Shown here: piece by piece, positions 10,192-22,238 of the stretch
How positions within the stretch are numbered: the first letter of the stretch is position 1
Layout: each line of letters begins with the position of its first letter
NCBI RefSeq assembly: GCF_000471905.2
Contig: NW_006498102.1
Span: forward strand, 2,898,242 to 2,962,241
Length of the DNA: 64,000 bases
DNA from: Amborella trichopoda
Taxonomy: Eukaryota > Streptophyta > Magnoliopsida > Amborellales > Amborellaceae
Direction: 5' to 3'
The notes under the pieces: model-generated
The model's database searches: none
What the model saw: only the letters and a program-made list of their open reading frames with translations
Told to the model about the DNA's origin: nothing
Program-made: the position numbers and the translations under genes

Positions 10192-10923
10192 TCTCTATCT
10201 CAAAATGGATTTCTTTTCTTCCATATAGATCATATCATATTTGTTTAGTTCTAAAAATAGTTATATGTTATATTTTAAAATACAATTCTCTTAAGATTTT
10301 CAAAGAGTGTCGTGCTTATTTTTCTCACCCATTTCACGAATGTGCATTAGTTTTGACAATGGCCCTCACACTATTTTTTTCGACGTGACAAATCAACACC
10401 CTATAACTAAATAGATTTTACAAATTATAATATATTGTCCAGAATGTAATAATTCCTCTTTTTACAGCCTTTTTGCAAATAATACAATTTAAATACAATT
10501 ATATTAGTTGATAAATTCATTCTCACAGATAAAAATCTATTATCTAAGATACAAATTATTGTGTCCTATTATATGAAAATAATTAATGCAAATAAATTCT
10601 TTCCTTTTCCTGCAAACAATATGATTGAGAAAATTTTATATAGTAGTGCATATTTCTTTTTAATTACCAAAAATAAGATAATGTGGATGATAGTTGTAAA
10701 TAATTAATGCAAATAAATTCTTTCTTTTTCCTGCAAACAATATGATTGAGAAATTTTCATATAGTAGTACATATTTATTTTTAATTACAAAAAATAATAT
10801 AATGTGGATGATAGTTGTGTATAGTTTAACAAAACTAAGAAGTAATATAATTGAAAAATATAAAAAGTAAAATAAAAATAATTAATATCTAATATCACGT
10901 ACAGTGCATGTGCATAATACTAG
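10192..10923 (+). mobile_element. Possible non-autonomous Helitron
   Basis: The right end has an imperfect stem from GTACAGTGCATGTGCA, then a short AT spacer and CTAG immediately followed by T, as expected at a Helitron 3' end inserted in an AT dinucleotide. A candidate 5' end, TC after A, lies at about 10192 (TCTCTATCTC). The body is AT-rich and non-coding. The 5' end is weak and the call rests mainly on the 3' end. Confidence 0.35.
10578..10820. repeat. Two-copy 121-bp tandem duplication
   Basis: Copies 10578-10698 and 10699-10820 match closely (AATAATTAATGCAAATAAAT, then CAAACAATATGATTGAGAAA, then GTGGATGATAGTTGT) with about ten differences. The duplication lies inside the putative Helitron. 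Confidence 0.85.
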
Positions 10924-11668
10924 TTCAAATAAAAGTGTTTAAGAAAGGTGGCGCGATTGTTGTGCAGAATTGAGATGGTCTCTTGCATAATAGAGATGGC
11001 TTTACTTTTGCTTTGTGGAAATCAGGGTCTTGCCATTACATTGTACTGATTCCCATATAATTGAAGAAGATGCCCTATTTATTGTATTTTTTTTCTTATT
11101 TTCTTTGTCTTGCTCTAATTTCTAATCATTCCATTCATAAAATAAATTGCTACTTCTTTTCCCTTGATGGTTGAATTGGTTCTCTTCTCATAGGTTTCTT
11201 ATGAGCTGGGTTTAGTTCTGTTCTCATAGGTTTCTTATGATCTGGGTTTAGTTCTGTTCTAACTTCCAAGTATCGAAAGGAAACGTAGGTTTACTGAAAC
11301 CCTAGAGAGTGGTGGTGGCAGCAGCATACTGCTATCACTGAGAGAGAGTGTTTTTTTTTTGGGGGTGGTGTTGGAGGGGGGGGGGGGGGGGAGAGCGATT
11401 ATTGGGGAGTAAATTCTGGCTCCCACTGCAAATTCCTGTGCAAGAAGGACCAAAGTGGTGAGTGGAGAAACAAGAAAATGAGTAGCCTGCCTAGGCGATC
11501 GTGGAGTCACTGAATGAAGTCCTCCGTTTCTTTCGGAGTTTCTGACCCGCAGCGGGGCAGGGGTTTTGCTCTTCAAGACATAAAAAAAAATAAAATAATT
11601 TTCGCTCTTCCTGTATTTTTTCTTATTGTTGAAAGAATTAAGGTATTCTGGACTTTTGAATTCTTTAA
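10924..11668. other. Intergenic with a 36-bp duplication
   Basis: A 36-bp unit (TTCTCATAGGTTTCTTATGA plus 16 bp) is repeated at 11185-11220 and 11221-11256. At about 11299 there is AAACCCTAGAGAG, followed by GGTGGTGGCAGCAGC, which resembles a plant 5' leader on the + strand. No coding frame follows. A G-run lies at about 11377-11391. Confidence 0.4.
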
Positions 11669-12832
11669 GGGCCTATTTGGGTACCTGGAGAAGCTTGTCC
11701 TGGGAATAGGTTTCTCCTGGAATTGGGTTATCCTGGAATTGGTTGTCCTTGGGATAGGGGTGTCTGCTGTTTGGATAGCACCTGATAAGAAACATGGAAT
11801 ATGCCTGTCCACTGTTTGGATTGCCTGAACGATATGAATCCATGGATATTCAGTTGCAGTTTTTATATTTTTACCCAACATTTAATTTTATATTGATGAA
11901 CTTCTTCCATTGATTCCAAACTTCAATATTATTTCTTAACTAAGATGAAATCCTTATTTTTTTCTTATTCATTTCCATTGTATCCATATGTATAGATATC
12001 TTGCATTCCAGAGATTGTATTAGGGTACGTTTGGTTCGTGCAATAATAATTAATATATAATATATAAATAATATATTATTTTATATTATGCTATAGTATA
12101 TAATATTAGAGGAAATATATAATATTATAGTATAACACATAAATATATTATACATGGTATATAAATATATACATATATAATATTATATAATAAATATATA
12201 AAGTATATGTTATATATCTAGTATAATTTGTATGATACTATATTTTATTATATGTATTATATATTTATATTTATTTTATTAATGATATATGTAATATATG
12301 ATATTTATATACTATATATATATATTATATTATATTATATAATATATATATATTATTTGTATCATATAATAGCATATATTATATTATAAAAATATTATAT
12401 TATATTGTATAACAAAACACTTTCTCCTTAAGGGATGAAGAAATGTACATTAATAAAATAAATATAAAATACATTATATTACATATTATATTATGGTATT
12501 TATTACATATTTATATATTTATGTTATTTATATATATATTGTTATAGATAATATAATATTTAAGTAAGATTCTTTGTGATTCGCGGACCTCAATGTTCTA
12601 AATTAATTTGAATGAATTGTAAAATTTCGGGTCCAACGTGGATTGGCCAATCCAAAAAATCGTGGATAGCCCTATTAATAGTATTATCCATGTGTTTGGC
12701 CCAAAAATGTGGATTGGCCACTCTCCTGGATTCAGCTATCCATGTGTGAATCTGTTACCCAAACAAGGGATAAGGGCCCAATACCTGGATTGCTTATCTT
12801 GGAGAGTCCAATCCAGGTACCCAAGCAGGCCC
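11669..12832. mobile_element. Harbinger-like TIR element
   Basis: The left end GGGCCTATTTGGGTACCTGG pairs with the right end, whose complement is GGGCCTGCTTGGGTACCTGG. The flanking trinucleotides are TAA (left) and TAG (right), consistent with a degraded 3-bp PIF/Harbinger duplication. The arms (11669-11860 and 12630-12832) are rich in CCTGGATTGG motifs. The interior (12040-12570) is almost pure A and T, and a second GGGTACGTTTGG-type end at 12025 suggests a nested insertion. No transposase is present. Confidence 0.65.
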
Positions 12833-14109
12833 TAGGAAATTAATTTAATTAATCCCAACAAGTTTTATAATTGAATATTGCTGGACAAGCATTATAAGAT
12901 GGCTGTTATGGATAGTTCTATGATAAGTCTTTGGAAAGGATTTAAGGGAAAAAACCTGTTGGGGGCTTGGGTGATGAGATTTACATGTGAATTTGATATG
13001 TGCCTGAAAGCAATTGGACAATTGCCCAAAACAAATCCCAAAGATGGTTAGGAAGCTAAGTCTTAGATATGCCAACAGGTCTGTTGAAGGAAAACTGGGA
13101 AATGTGTGAATCGCTGTGTAAGTTTTTTGATGAAATCAGAAGGGAAAAGATTTTTAGGTCGATGGGTCTATTCTGTAGCCTAGGCCTAAGGGCCTTAGAA
13201 GGGTTTGTTTGACCCCAAGATTTACAGGTCATCTCTATACGTCCTAGCTATCACTCTCTAAAACGACGACGACGACCAAAAGAAAAACAGCAACAGCAGG
13301 AATAATAATTGCAATTGCACCCTTAATGGATCTATAATTAATTCTGCTCCACAATGGATGCAGTGTACATTTGATGGACAGTCAGATCTAGGTTTTTAAG
13401 TGCTCAAAATTCATCTTTTTTTCTGAAATTTTCATCTGGTGATTCAAAGATGATGTGCAAAAACTTCATAATAATAAACTACCCCTAACGATGTGTTTTA
13501 GTCCTTGGCCTACAGTTGTAGCTATAGGCCCATAGGCCTATTTTATCTTTTTCGAAATCAGAAATGTTATGAGCAGTTTGTACATGTAATAAATACTAGC
13601 AAGTGTTCTTTGGCTTGTGGCAGTTGCCATACAAACATTGATGGCTACATTCTTTAAGGCTGGTGAGGGGCCTCAGTCATGTTCGCATCTTAGAAACCTT
13701 TCGCAAGCCTTTTTGAATGTTATTCGATAGGCTCAGAAAGAAAGTTTGTTGATGCAATTGAGGATTTCTTTGATTTGCATGAAGGGAGAGTGGTCTATTT
13801 TTGTCATGATTGTAGAATGTACAATGAGTTAGCAAATGTTATGTGTTGGCTTGCCTTGGGTGCCAATATAAGGACATCTTTGCACCTACTAACATTAGCC
13901 AAATATGCCACTGATTATTTCTGTTTCCTCAGCTTTTTGTCCTCTCTCTCAACCAAATCTGTTTGTGTTTCCATTTGTATGTTTCTTTGGAGTAACTATG
14001 TGTTGAAGTTTTCTCACCTAGTTATTAAGAACGTCATTTTCACTCCTTGTTTGGATTTTTGTAATTTTGTATGTGTCCCTGTTGGGATGTCTTGCCCGCT
14101 TCTCGTTCC
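12833..14109. other. Intergenic, nothing recognised
   Basis: Includes a purine-rich CGACGACGACG stretch near 13265 and short unsupported frames. No gene family or repeat was recognised. Confidence 0.55.
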
Positions 14110-15023
14110 TATATGTGTTCTTTCCCCAAAAGCTTGTGGAGGTTATGCAATTTTTTGTTTTCTTTCAAGGTATCAGAGCAGGGTCACAGATCTTCTCAGC
14201 GCAATCATAATCAATCAAGGTAACCCATAATCTCTTTTTTCCTTCACTTATTTCTCCCTCGCTCTTATCCCTGCTTCTCGTATTTCTTCAAAACGACAAC
14301 TAATGTGTCTCGATCATCTCCTTTCCTGATATTTTCTCACCATTTAAATCCTATCCTGAAAACCCTAATCGATCTGCCTAGACCCTAATATCTAATCTTC
14401 TAAAAGACCCTAACCTTAAGTCCTCTCGTAAAGCAACCCTGATAAAAAATAGTATAACTACTCTCTAATTTGATTCTTCACTTTGCCCTTATTTCTTGCA
14501 GCGGTCTTAACCCTAATCCACATCTATTTCTTAGAGAGTTGATATTTGTAAGTTGATTTTATTTCTGTCCTAAAAGAGAAGGAGAGACTAAAATCAAGCA
14601 TATCTCTATTTTTCCTCTCAAAATGAATCTTCTTCCTCCAAAAATCCTAATAAAAAATGAAACGTGAGCCTGTTACCACTTTTTTTTTGGTTAAAAGAGG
14701 AGAAAATGTTTTGATTGGTTGGAGCTTTTTGGGATTGGAAGACCCAAGTTACACCAATTTAGCCTCCCACATTTGTTACGGGAGCATTGATTCTGCAATA
14801 TGGAAGTGCGGCATTCCATATTCCCCTTAAAATGCCTCCTTTTTAGGAAACCATGGATTTCATGTTGCGCCGTCTATGATTTTTGGGAGAGGGGGCTTTG
14901 GCAGCCCTCACTTCCCCAGTCAAACATGCTCTAAAAGAAAGTGACCCCTGATACCTATGAAGAATCAAAGAAGGACAGGAGAAGGACAAAGTATGAATGA
15001 AGAGATGAAAGCATTGTACAAAT

Positions 15024-15890
15024 GTGGGCATAGATGGTTGTGTTAAGACCAACAGAAAAGAATGTGTAGGAAGTAAATGGGTTTACAAAATTAAATTTAA
15101 ACCAGATGGAAGTGTTGACAGATATGAAGGTAAACTTGTTGCTAAAGATTACGATGAAATCCTTAGCCCTGCTGTCTTTAGCTCTTGCATTTGTTTGAGA
15201 ACAAACACAGATGGATGTCAAGAATGCATTTTGACATGGAGACCTTAGAGAATAAGTCTACATCGATCAGCCTCCAAGATTTGCTGAAGGAGACCCTAGC
15301 CTCATGGTTTGCAAGTTGAACGGGGCAATGGTCTAAAGCAGGATTCAAGAGCCTGGTTCGGTAACTTTGCGAGTTGTGAAGAAGCATGGTTTCATCAAGA
15401 GCACAGCTGATCACTCGTTGTTCATTAAGACGGAGATAATTACATTGCAATACGTATTTTTTATGTAGATGAAATTGTATTCACAGGAAGGTGCAATGAA
15501 AGCAATCTCAAAATTAAAGTGGGTTCTTTCAGAAGCTTTCAAATGAAGGACCTTGGAAGGTTGCAATATTTTTCTTAGGATTGAGGTTGAAAGAAAGCCA
15601 GATAGGTTGACATTGGGCCATCATAAATGCACGATCAATTTGTTAAAAAGGACGAATATGCTTGATGCCAAGCCAATAGCTGCACCTGCTGTGTTGAACG
15701 AAAGACTTTCGAGATAATGAAGATTTTGGAAGCTTTATTGCGAATGCACATGACCATCACAACATGGTGGGAGCTTTGCAGTATCGAATTTTTACAAAAC
15801 TGATATAACTTATGCAGTCAATCAGGTTAGTCTGTTCATGCACTGTCCGATGTCTGAACACATGGAAGCAATTAAGAGAAGATTGAATAT
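15024..15890 (+). pseudogene. Copia reverse transcriptase remnant
   Basis: Successive short frames carry KWVYKIKFKPDGSVDRYEGK, IDQPPRFAEGDPSLMVCKL and QMKDLGRLQYF-like pieces in the normal order of a Copia reverse transcriptase. Stops and frameshifts occur throughout. It ends in the ...RRLNI sequence broken by the MITE. Confidence 0.8.
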
Positions 15891-15894
15891 ATAA

Positions 15895-16472
15895 GGGAAA
15901 CTATCTAAACTATACCTTAATTTTTGGATTATTGGAAATAAACCTCAAACTTTTTAAAGTCCTCATCCATACACCTTTTCTTCAGTTTTTTGCTTTTTTT
16001 TTTACCAAAATAGCTTTCACGGTGGTCATAGAACCGTGAAGACATCACGGTAGACTCACTACCGTGATGGTCATGAGCGGTTTAATGTTTTGAGGCATCA
16101 CAGCCCTTAAACAGCCGTGATGGTCGTTAAGAGGCATCATGACACCTAAATAGCTGTAATGGTTGGTAAGGCATCACAACACTTAAAAAGCTGTGATACT
16201 TAGATAAGAGTATAACAGTTAAATTAGAACCGTGATGGTCCAATAAACCATAATGGTTCTTTAAGTCCCGTGATGCTTCAAAACTTCATTTGACTTACAA
16301 CCCGCTATGACCATCCGGGTTTTCAAAAGACTGTGATGCCTTCATGGTTCTAAGACTACCGTGAAGGCTACTTTCGTCTACTCACCCAAAAAGGGGTATG
16401 GATGAGGTTTTGAAAAGTTTAGGGTTTATTTTCAATAATCCAAAAATTAAGGTATATTTTTTATAATTTCCC
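15895..16472. mobile_element. Mutator-like MITE with long TIRs, 578 bp
   Basis: Starts GGGAAACTAT and ends in the complement of GGGAAATTAT. The terminal inverted repeats extend at least 85 bp (TACCTTAATTTTTGGATTAT is shared) and weakly to about 140 bp. It is flanked by a perfect 9-bp duplication AATATATAA (15886-15894 and 16473-16481). The interior contains about fourteen ACCGTGATGGT-like modules in alternating orientation. It is non-coding. It sits in the Copia codons between the reverse transcriptase and RNase H parts, so it is younger than that Copia. Confidence 0.92.
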
Positions 16473-16481
16473 AATATATAA

Positions 16482-17057
16482 AGGCAACATCAAATGATGG
16501 AATGTAGATTAAAAAAAATAATAATCAAATGATGGGCTAGTGTATTGGAAAATTAATCCACAGACGATTAATCCTTTTGCTATTTTTGCCTTTCAGATCC
16601 CAATTGGGCAGGAGATTGCCCTATAAGAAGATCAGTTACTGGGAATCGTGTATTTGTTGGGAACAACTTGGTCTCTTGGTACGGTAGAAAGCAACATACT
16701 GTGGCTAGATCAAGTTCGGAAGCAGAATGTAGAGCTATGGCACTTGTAACTGCTGAAATGAATTGGATTAGGAGAATTGCAACTGCCCTTAGTTAAACAT
16801 TGTGCAGCAACATTCTCTGCTATGACAATCAAAGTGCACTGGCCATAGCGATGAGTCCAGTATTGTATGGTACAACAAACATGTTTAGGTTGATCATCAT
16901 TTTATTAGAGAAAAGATTGAGATAAGGAGATTGAAGGAAGATTAATCAGAACTAAGGATCAAGTTGCCGACATATATACTGAAGTGCTCACTAAAGAACG
17001 GCAAAGAGGCTTGAAGAGCAAGCTGTCCATGATCCGGACTGATGTACATCTTGAGGG
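16482..17057 (+). pseudogene. Copia RNase H remnant and 3' end
   Basis: After the MITE the Copia frame resumes (GLVYWKINP-like, then DCPIRRSVTGN, SWYGRKQHTVARSSSEAEC). A 12-bp repeat ATCAAATGATGG flanks a short A-rich filler near 16488-16525. The polypurine-like CTTGAGGG at about 17050 precedes the 3' LTR. Confidence 0.75.
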
Positions 17058-17324
17058 TGAATATTACGAATGCCATTTACATCCCTTGAGCAGGCTACTA
17101 TAATTTTTTATATTTTTAGTGGTTGATTTTTACAATTCTGTAACTTCTGTAAATATATCTAGGGCATTACTAGAAGTTCATTTAAAAAACCAAAGTATGT
17201 TAACTCTTATATAATGAAATATCATGAATCTGTGTTCCTATTGCAACATCTTTCTCACTTCTCTGTCCTCTTCGTTCCTTCCCCCAAAGCTTGTGGAGGC
17301 TTTGTTATTTATTGTTTTTTTTCA
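17058..17324 (+). repeat. 3' LTR of the 14-17 kb Copia
   Basis: About 267 bp from the purine tract to the CA at 17323-17324. Only its last 50-60 bases have a counterpart at 14110-14167. Confidence 0.65.
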
Positions 17325-18299
17325 CTGGTTGCATGTAAATTTCTAAAACAAACAACGTAGTGTATAGAAGACTTCATGTTTTGCTGGCTTTTAGGCTGTG
17401 GCCTTGACTACTATATCCTTTCTGTTTCTTTCAAGTTACATGGTTCCTTTCCCATGAATTTGTTTGATATTACTCTTCATTATCTCCTTTTGTTTGCTTC
17501 CTCAATGGTTGACATGGTTTTTCTGAACGTAGAATACTTGTTTCATATATATTCACTCCCAAGAATTGATTGATTTTCTTGTGGCCTTATATGCCTATGA
17601 TATTTGACATTTCAACCTCATATGAAGGAGATTATGGTTTGTGATCTTTTAAGTGTCTCGAATCTTGGGTTGTTTGCTCCTCCACTTTAGAATTCTCCAG
17701 GTTTTACTCATTCTTTTCATTCACCATTATTTTATTATTTTACAGCTATGGCTTTTAGTAGCGATAAAAAGATGTGATAGTGTGCGGTTTAAAAACATAC
17801 TTCCTTCCTGGCAGAGTATGTGTGGGGGGCATATTGTACATCATTGTTGCTCCTGATTTAATGCTCGGCTTTGAGAGGAGCCATTCATACACATATTCAT
17901 ACATGTTCTTTTAGAGCTGATCCCACTTTAGCGCATTGGCTTTTATAGGTGTAGCCATGTGTACTCACAGATGTGCATACCTATGAATTCAGATGCTCTT
18001 TGTTACGATTCTTTTTGCATGTCTCCATCATGAGCAATTGTACAAAGCATATGAAAATCGGGGAACTTGCTTGTTCTTTTATATTGTTTGAGAAATGAAT
18101 GAGAATCGCCATTTATGCACCCTGTTGCTTGAATGAGGTGTTCCTTCTGCTATGGTAAATGGTGTTTTTATAGTTCTTATTCTGTTTTTATTTGGGTTTT
18201 ATGCCATTATTGAGAAAATTTATCGAGTTCATGTTCAAGATGAATAATATTGGCAAGAGAGTGGGATAGTAGTATACAAGGAATGTTCCCATGATTCCT
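17325..18299. other. Intergenic, nothing recognised
   Basis: T-rich mixed sequence with short frames that show no family resemblance. Confidence 0.55.
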
Positions 18300-19522
18300 T
18301 TTGTGTCTCAAAGTGTCGTTAATCCCCATGCAGGGCACTGTGGTGCCCCTCTCCATGATGGTTCTTCTGGGTTTCATCTTTCTACCACAAAGTCACTCAA
18401 CCACCTACCTTTCTTCTAAACCCTCCCTCCATAGCAGCTCGGGCTTGGTTCTCCCTTGTGCCACCTAAAATTCAGTTCTTCACCTATTTGTCCCTTCACC
18501 AAAGAGCTTTAACTGTCGATCTCCTTCAGATAAGAGGCCTCCTCATCCTCCTCCGGTGCATGATGTGTCTCGAGGTGGAGGAGACAAATGTGCACCTCTT
18601 TATACACTGCCCACTCGCCTATTCTCTTTGGAATCTCCTTCTCAATCTTTTCCACTGGTTTTGGGTGACACCACAATCTATACCTCAGCTCTTCTCTTCC
18701 TTTCATCTTTTACCCTTGGGTGAAGTCAGGTCACCTTCTCTGGAAGGCTTGAATTTTTGGGCTTCTCTGGACTGTCTGGACTAGCGAAACAATCGGATCT
18801 TCCAAGGTCTATACAAGTCCCCTGAAGTTCTCTTTGAAAAGATCAAGTCCCTTGTCTCATTTTGGGCATCCAACCACAAAGTCTTCAAAGGTGTTCACCA
18901 GTCGGCATTCCAGCTCAATTGGCAGCCCCTCTTCCACCTCTCGTAGGCCAGGGTTTCCCGGTCTTCCTTTGATCTCCCCCTAGCTTGGGGACCATCAAGT
19001 TCAACTTTGATGGGTGTTCCCTGGGTAATCCTGGCCAGGCAGGCATCGGTGGCCTTTTTCGGAGCAATGAGGGCCATATCCTAGCCTCTTTCTCCAAATC
19101 TATCAGACACTCCGATGCCCAATCAGCAGAAGCTCTTGCCCATCTTGAAGGCCTTGGACTCTATGCCCACAGATGGCCTCTACCTCTCATTGCAGACGGA
19201 GACACTCAATGTAATCTGCTGGGCCTCTGCAGTCACCCCCTATTCATGAACCCTAGCTCATATTTTTGAAGAAATCCCCCATTTTTGTTCAGGGATTTCG
19301 ATCTCATGGAGTCATATTTGGCACGAGATTAGTTCTCAAGCGGATGGTCTTGCTAAAGAAGGAGCCTGTAATCCCTTGACCGAGTAGAAAAAGGACAGTT
19401 GCTTTCCTCTTAGGAGTCCAAGCTTTTAAAGTGTTTGTCTGGGTTCCCTTAGGGGGGCTTTTCTCTTGTAACATTGTGATTATAGTAATACAATGTCAGC
19501 ATTCTCAAAAAAAAAAAAAAAT
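18300..19522 (+). mobile_element. 5'-truncated L1 LINE
   Basis: Carries only the 3' third of an L1 ORF2. It includes a zinc-finger reverse-transcriptase region (PPKIQFFTYLSLHQRALTV, then CMMCLEVEETNVHLFIHC) and an RNase H domain (FNFDGCSLGNPGQAGIGGLF, then AEALAHLEGL). It ends in a 3' UTR and an A-tail at 19508-19522. Truncation from the 5' side is the normal outcome of LINE insertion. Confidence 0.85.
18985..19269 (+). pseudogene. L1 RNase H domain remnant
   Basis: A 94-codon frame starting MGTIKFNFDGCSLGNPGQAG, with FDG and AEAL motifs at the positions of the first two catalytic acids of plant LINE RNase H. It then runs to a stop before the end of the domain. Confidence 0.8.
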
Positions 19523-20500
19523 TTACTTCTTGGTTGCTAAACTCCCTGAATTAGGTTTTAATTTCCAATGCTTCTTGAGTTTGTGTTCAAATATCATGGG
19601 AGAGATTTATTGGTTTGGTCATCAGTGTTTGTGTATGCGCTTTTTTGGAATTTCCCATGATTCCTTTGCTGTTCTGTAGAACGAGAAGCTAGACCTGGTT
19701 GACCTATTTCGAATATGTTGATTAAAGCTCTACAGTTCCTGAAATTGTGCTGGGATTAAGTGACGTGACTTCATGAATCTGGTTCTTCTTCATGTTTATG
19801 GTAAACTATAATCCTCAATCTTCTATGGTTTTGGTTCATTCCATTCTGCTCAGGTAGCTTGTCTTCATAAATTATACAGTCTTGAGTTACACCAACCAAT
19901 AAAAAACACTCAGATATAGCTCTAGTCTCCAACCCCTTGCTTTGCCAAATCATCTGCTTCCTTAATCGCTTCTCTGTAAACATGCTTAAAAGAAGCCATT
20001 AAGCCCTCAAATATGGGCATGATCTCAAACCACAGAGATCTTAATTTCCAAGGAACCCGTTGTTCTTTTGTGCACCACCACTTGGTAGCATTCATGAATT
20101 CCCCTCCAATAAATTGGGTTATTCATCTTTCTTTAATAATTTTCTGTCCATTTAAAAGTTAGTCTAACAATGTCAAATCTATTAATTAAGACGTACAATT
20201 TAGAAATATCCTAACATTCCCACGCAGTAAGCACTCAGACTGACATAGTCTCCATAATCCTACTCTCCAACTTGTCTATTTCCATAACACTCCCCCTAAA
20301 GATTCTTTTATCTCTCTTTTCCAAGTTTCCCGTAATATTGCAGCTCTAATCCATACTATCCTTCTGATCTTAGATAACAATGGCAAATTGAAATGATTGA
20401 TGTTTGTAGCCGATCTCGAGCATCAAAGGTAGAAATCCTACTTCCCTAATGCCCAAATCCATAGATCATAAGTAACTAGTGCAATGTAGAAGCAAATGGT
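19523..20500. other. Intergenic, nothing recognised
   Basis: No gene or repeat was recognised. It contains a second copy (about 19650) of the TTCCCATGATTCCTTT motif found just before the L1 at about 18287. Confidence 0.5.
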
Positions 20501-20504
20501 CTAG

Positions 20505-20610
20505 AGGTGGCAATGGGTCGGGTCGGTTCGAGTCTGGTCTAGGTTCGGCCAGGACCTGGACCCAAAAAAAAAATTATGGGACCCGAGCCCAAACCCCCGA
20601 CCCATTCTCC
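20505..20610. repeat. Short foldback with GGGTCGGGT ends
   Basis: The left part ATGGGTCGGGTCGG pairs with the right part, whose complement is ATGGGTCGGGGG. GACCCAAA and GGGACCCGAGCCC lie in the centre. It resembles the end of a common plant MITE type. No target duplication is clear. Confidence 0.5.
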
Positions 20611-20636
20611 AGAGGATAGGGCTAGCAATACTAACC

Positions 20637-20638
<2 letters not shown>

Positions 20639-20673
<35 letters not shown>
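20639..20673. repeat. (CT)n microsatellite
   Basis: A pure CT dinucleotide run of about 17 units. Confidence 0.97.
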
Positions 20674-20677
<4 letters not shown>

Positions 20678-21199
20678 AGCGTAACTCGATGTTATCAATC
20701 TTCCCTATTTGAGCTGGTAGGGAGATGGTTGAGACCAGCTCTTTAACAAGGTTATTGGATTAGCAGGGAGAGGCATGGTGGGTTGAGACCAGCTCTTCAC
20801 CTGTTACATGTTTACTAGATTAAATGTCCATGGTGCACATTTCTATTATTATTGTGGTGATGAATAAAATGTATTAATAGGGCTTTTTACTGAAATGAAT
20901 TGTATACTATGAGACCTTCTACTTTATAAGGATGTCACAAATACTTGTAGTCATCTCATCTCAAATTGGACATCTTGAGTTGTGTCATAAAGTTTGAGAA
21001 ATTTTTCTTGAATATTGAACCTTGTCAATGACACACTTATAACCACCTGATTTGAAATCTAATGGACACGAGCCATTGTGACCTCCTTGTACTAAATGCA
21101 AATTAAATTTTTTTTAAGTAGTTGAGATCTCTTTTATGTATACATTTATCCAAAATATATTTTCTCTTAAGTTTGAATAAAGATAAATTGCTTATCGAA
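20674..21199. other. Intergenic, nothing recognised
   Basis: Contains two copies of GGTTGAGACCAGCTCTT (about 20727 and 20782) but no gene. Confidence 0.5.
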
Positions 21200-22238
21200 G
21201 GGCCCGTTTGGGCACATGGATTTCAAGGATGGATTTTTAATATTTTGAATATTTTTAAAATCCCCTCTTTGGTTTTCTTAATGATTAGGATATTAAAATT
21301 GAGTATTGACACTATGAGATCCTCCCACACCCATTTGAGTAGGATCCCAAAGGATCACTATTAAATTTTGACACAGATATCTAGAAAAATTATCACATGG
21401 TAGGTATGACCATTTTAGAGATAGAAAGTACTTAAAAGTTTTTAAAGAGAGAAACTATCTCAAATTTTAACTTTAGGAGAGAGAAAATATGTTAATTTTT
21501 TGGAGAGAAAAACTAATATCAAATTTTAAAGAGAGAAAAGCACCTAAATTTTTTTAGAGAGGTAAGTTATCTCAAAATTTTTAAAGAGAAATTATCTTAA
21601 ATCTTGAGTTTTAGAGAGATAAACTATATCAAATTTTAGAGAGAGAATACATGAAACTTTTTAGAGAAAGAAACTATCTCAAATTTTTAGAGAGAGCTTA
21701 TCTCAAATTTAAAGTTTTTAAGAGAGCATCCTAAAATTTAAGAGAGAGAAACTATATCAAATTTTAGAGAGTGCTTGAAAATTTTTAGAGATAGAAACTA
21801 TCTCAATTTTTTTTAGAGAGAAAATTTTCTAAATCTTAAGTTTTAGAGAGAGAAACTATATTAAAATTTTAGATATAAAAATTATATCAAGTTTTAGAGA
21901 TAGAAACCGCCTCAAAATTTATTAAAAGAGAAACTAGCCCAAAATTTTTAGAGCTATCTCAAATTTTAAGTTTTAGAGAGATAGTATCTTAAAATTTTAG
22001 AGAGAGAATGTACCCGAAATTTTTAGATAAAGAAACTATATCAAAATTTAGAGAAAGTACCCAAATTTATTTTGAAAAATTGTTTCGTTGGACGGCAATT
22101 CTACAATATGCAGTCCAGAGGTACAAAGCATCCATCTTAAAAATGGATGCAAATAGATGGTCCATCAAAAACATGTGTAACCAACGGTCCAAATGTTTTA
22201 CTAATATAATTATTATTTTTAATTTTCATTTCTCTTTG

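Larger units (their letters stand above)
14110..17324 (+). mobile_element. Decayed Copia LTR retrotransposon
   Basis: The 5' LTR tail (about 14110-14167, CCCCAAAAGCTTGTGGAGG) matches the 3' LTR tail (17280-17324). It is followed by the methionine-tRNA primer site GGTATCAGAGCA (14169-14180). Reverse-transcriptase remnants start near 15063 (GSKWVYKIKFKPDGSVDRYE), then IDQPPRFAEGD, and a YVDE-like active-site remnant near 15460. RNase H remnants are at 16590-16780 (ARSSSEAECRAMA). Gag, protease and integrase are not seen. The rest of the 5' LTR does not match the 3' LTR, so it was lost or replaced. A Mutator MITE splits the coding part at 15895. Confidence 0.8.

Noticed and set aside
11259..11576. 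Possible small gene around AAACCCTAGAGAG
   Set aside because: Leader-like motif only. Frames on both strands lack family resemblance and are broken by homopolymers.
12040..12570. AT-rich stretch as a matrix-attachment or origin site
   Set aside because: It is the interior of a TIR element and has no feature beyond AT richness.
13775..14230. 151-codon frame with hydrophobic segments
   Set aside because: T-rich sequence gives artificial hydrophobic residues. It overlaps the Copia LTR tail and primer site and matches no family.
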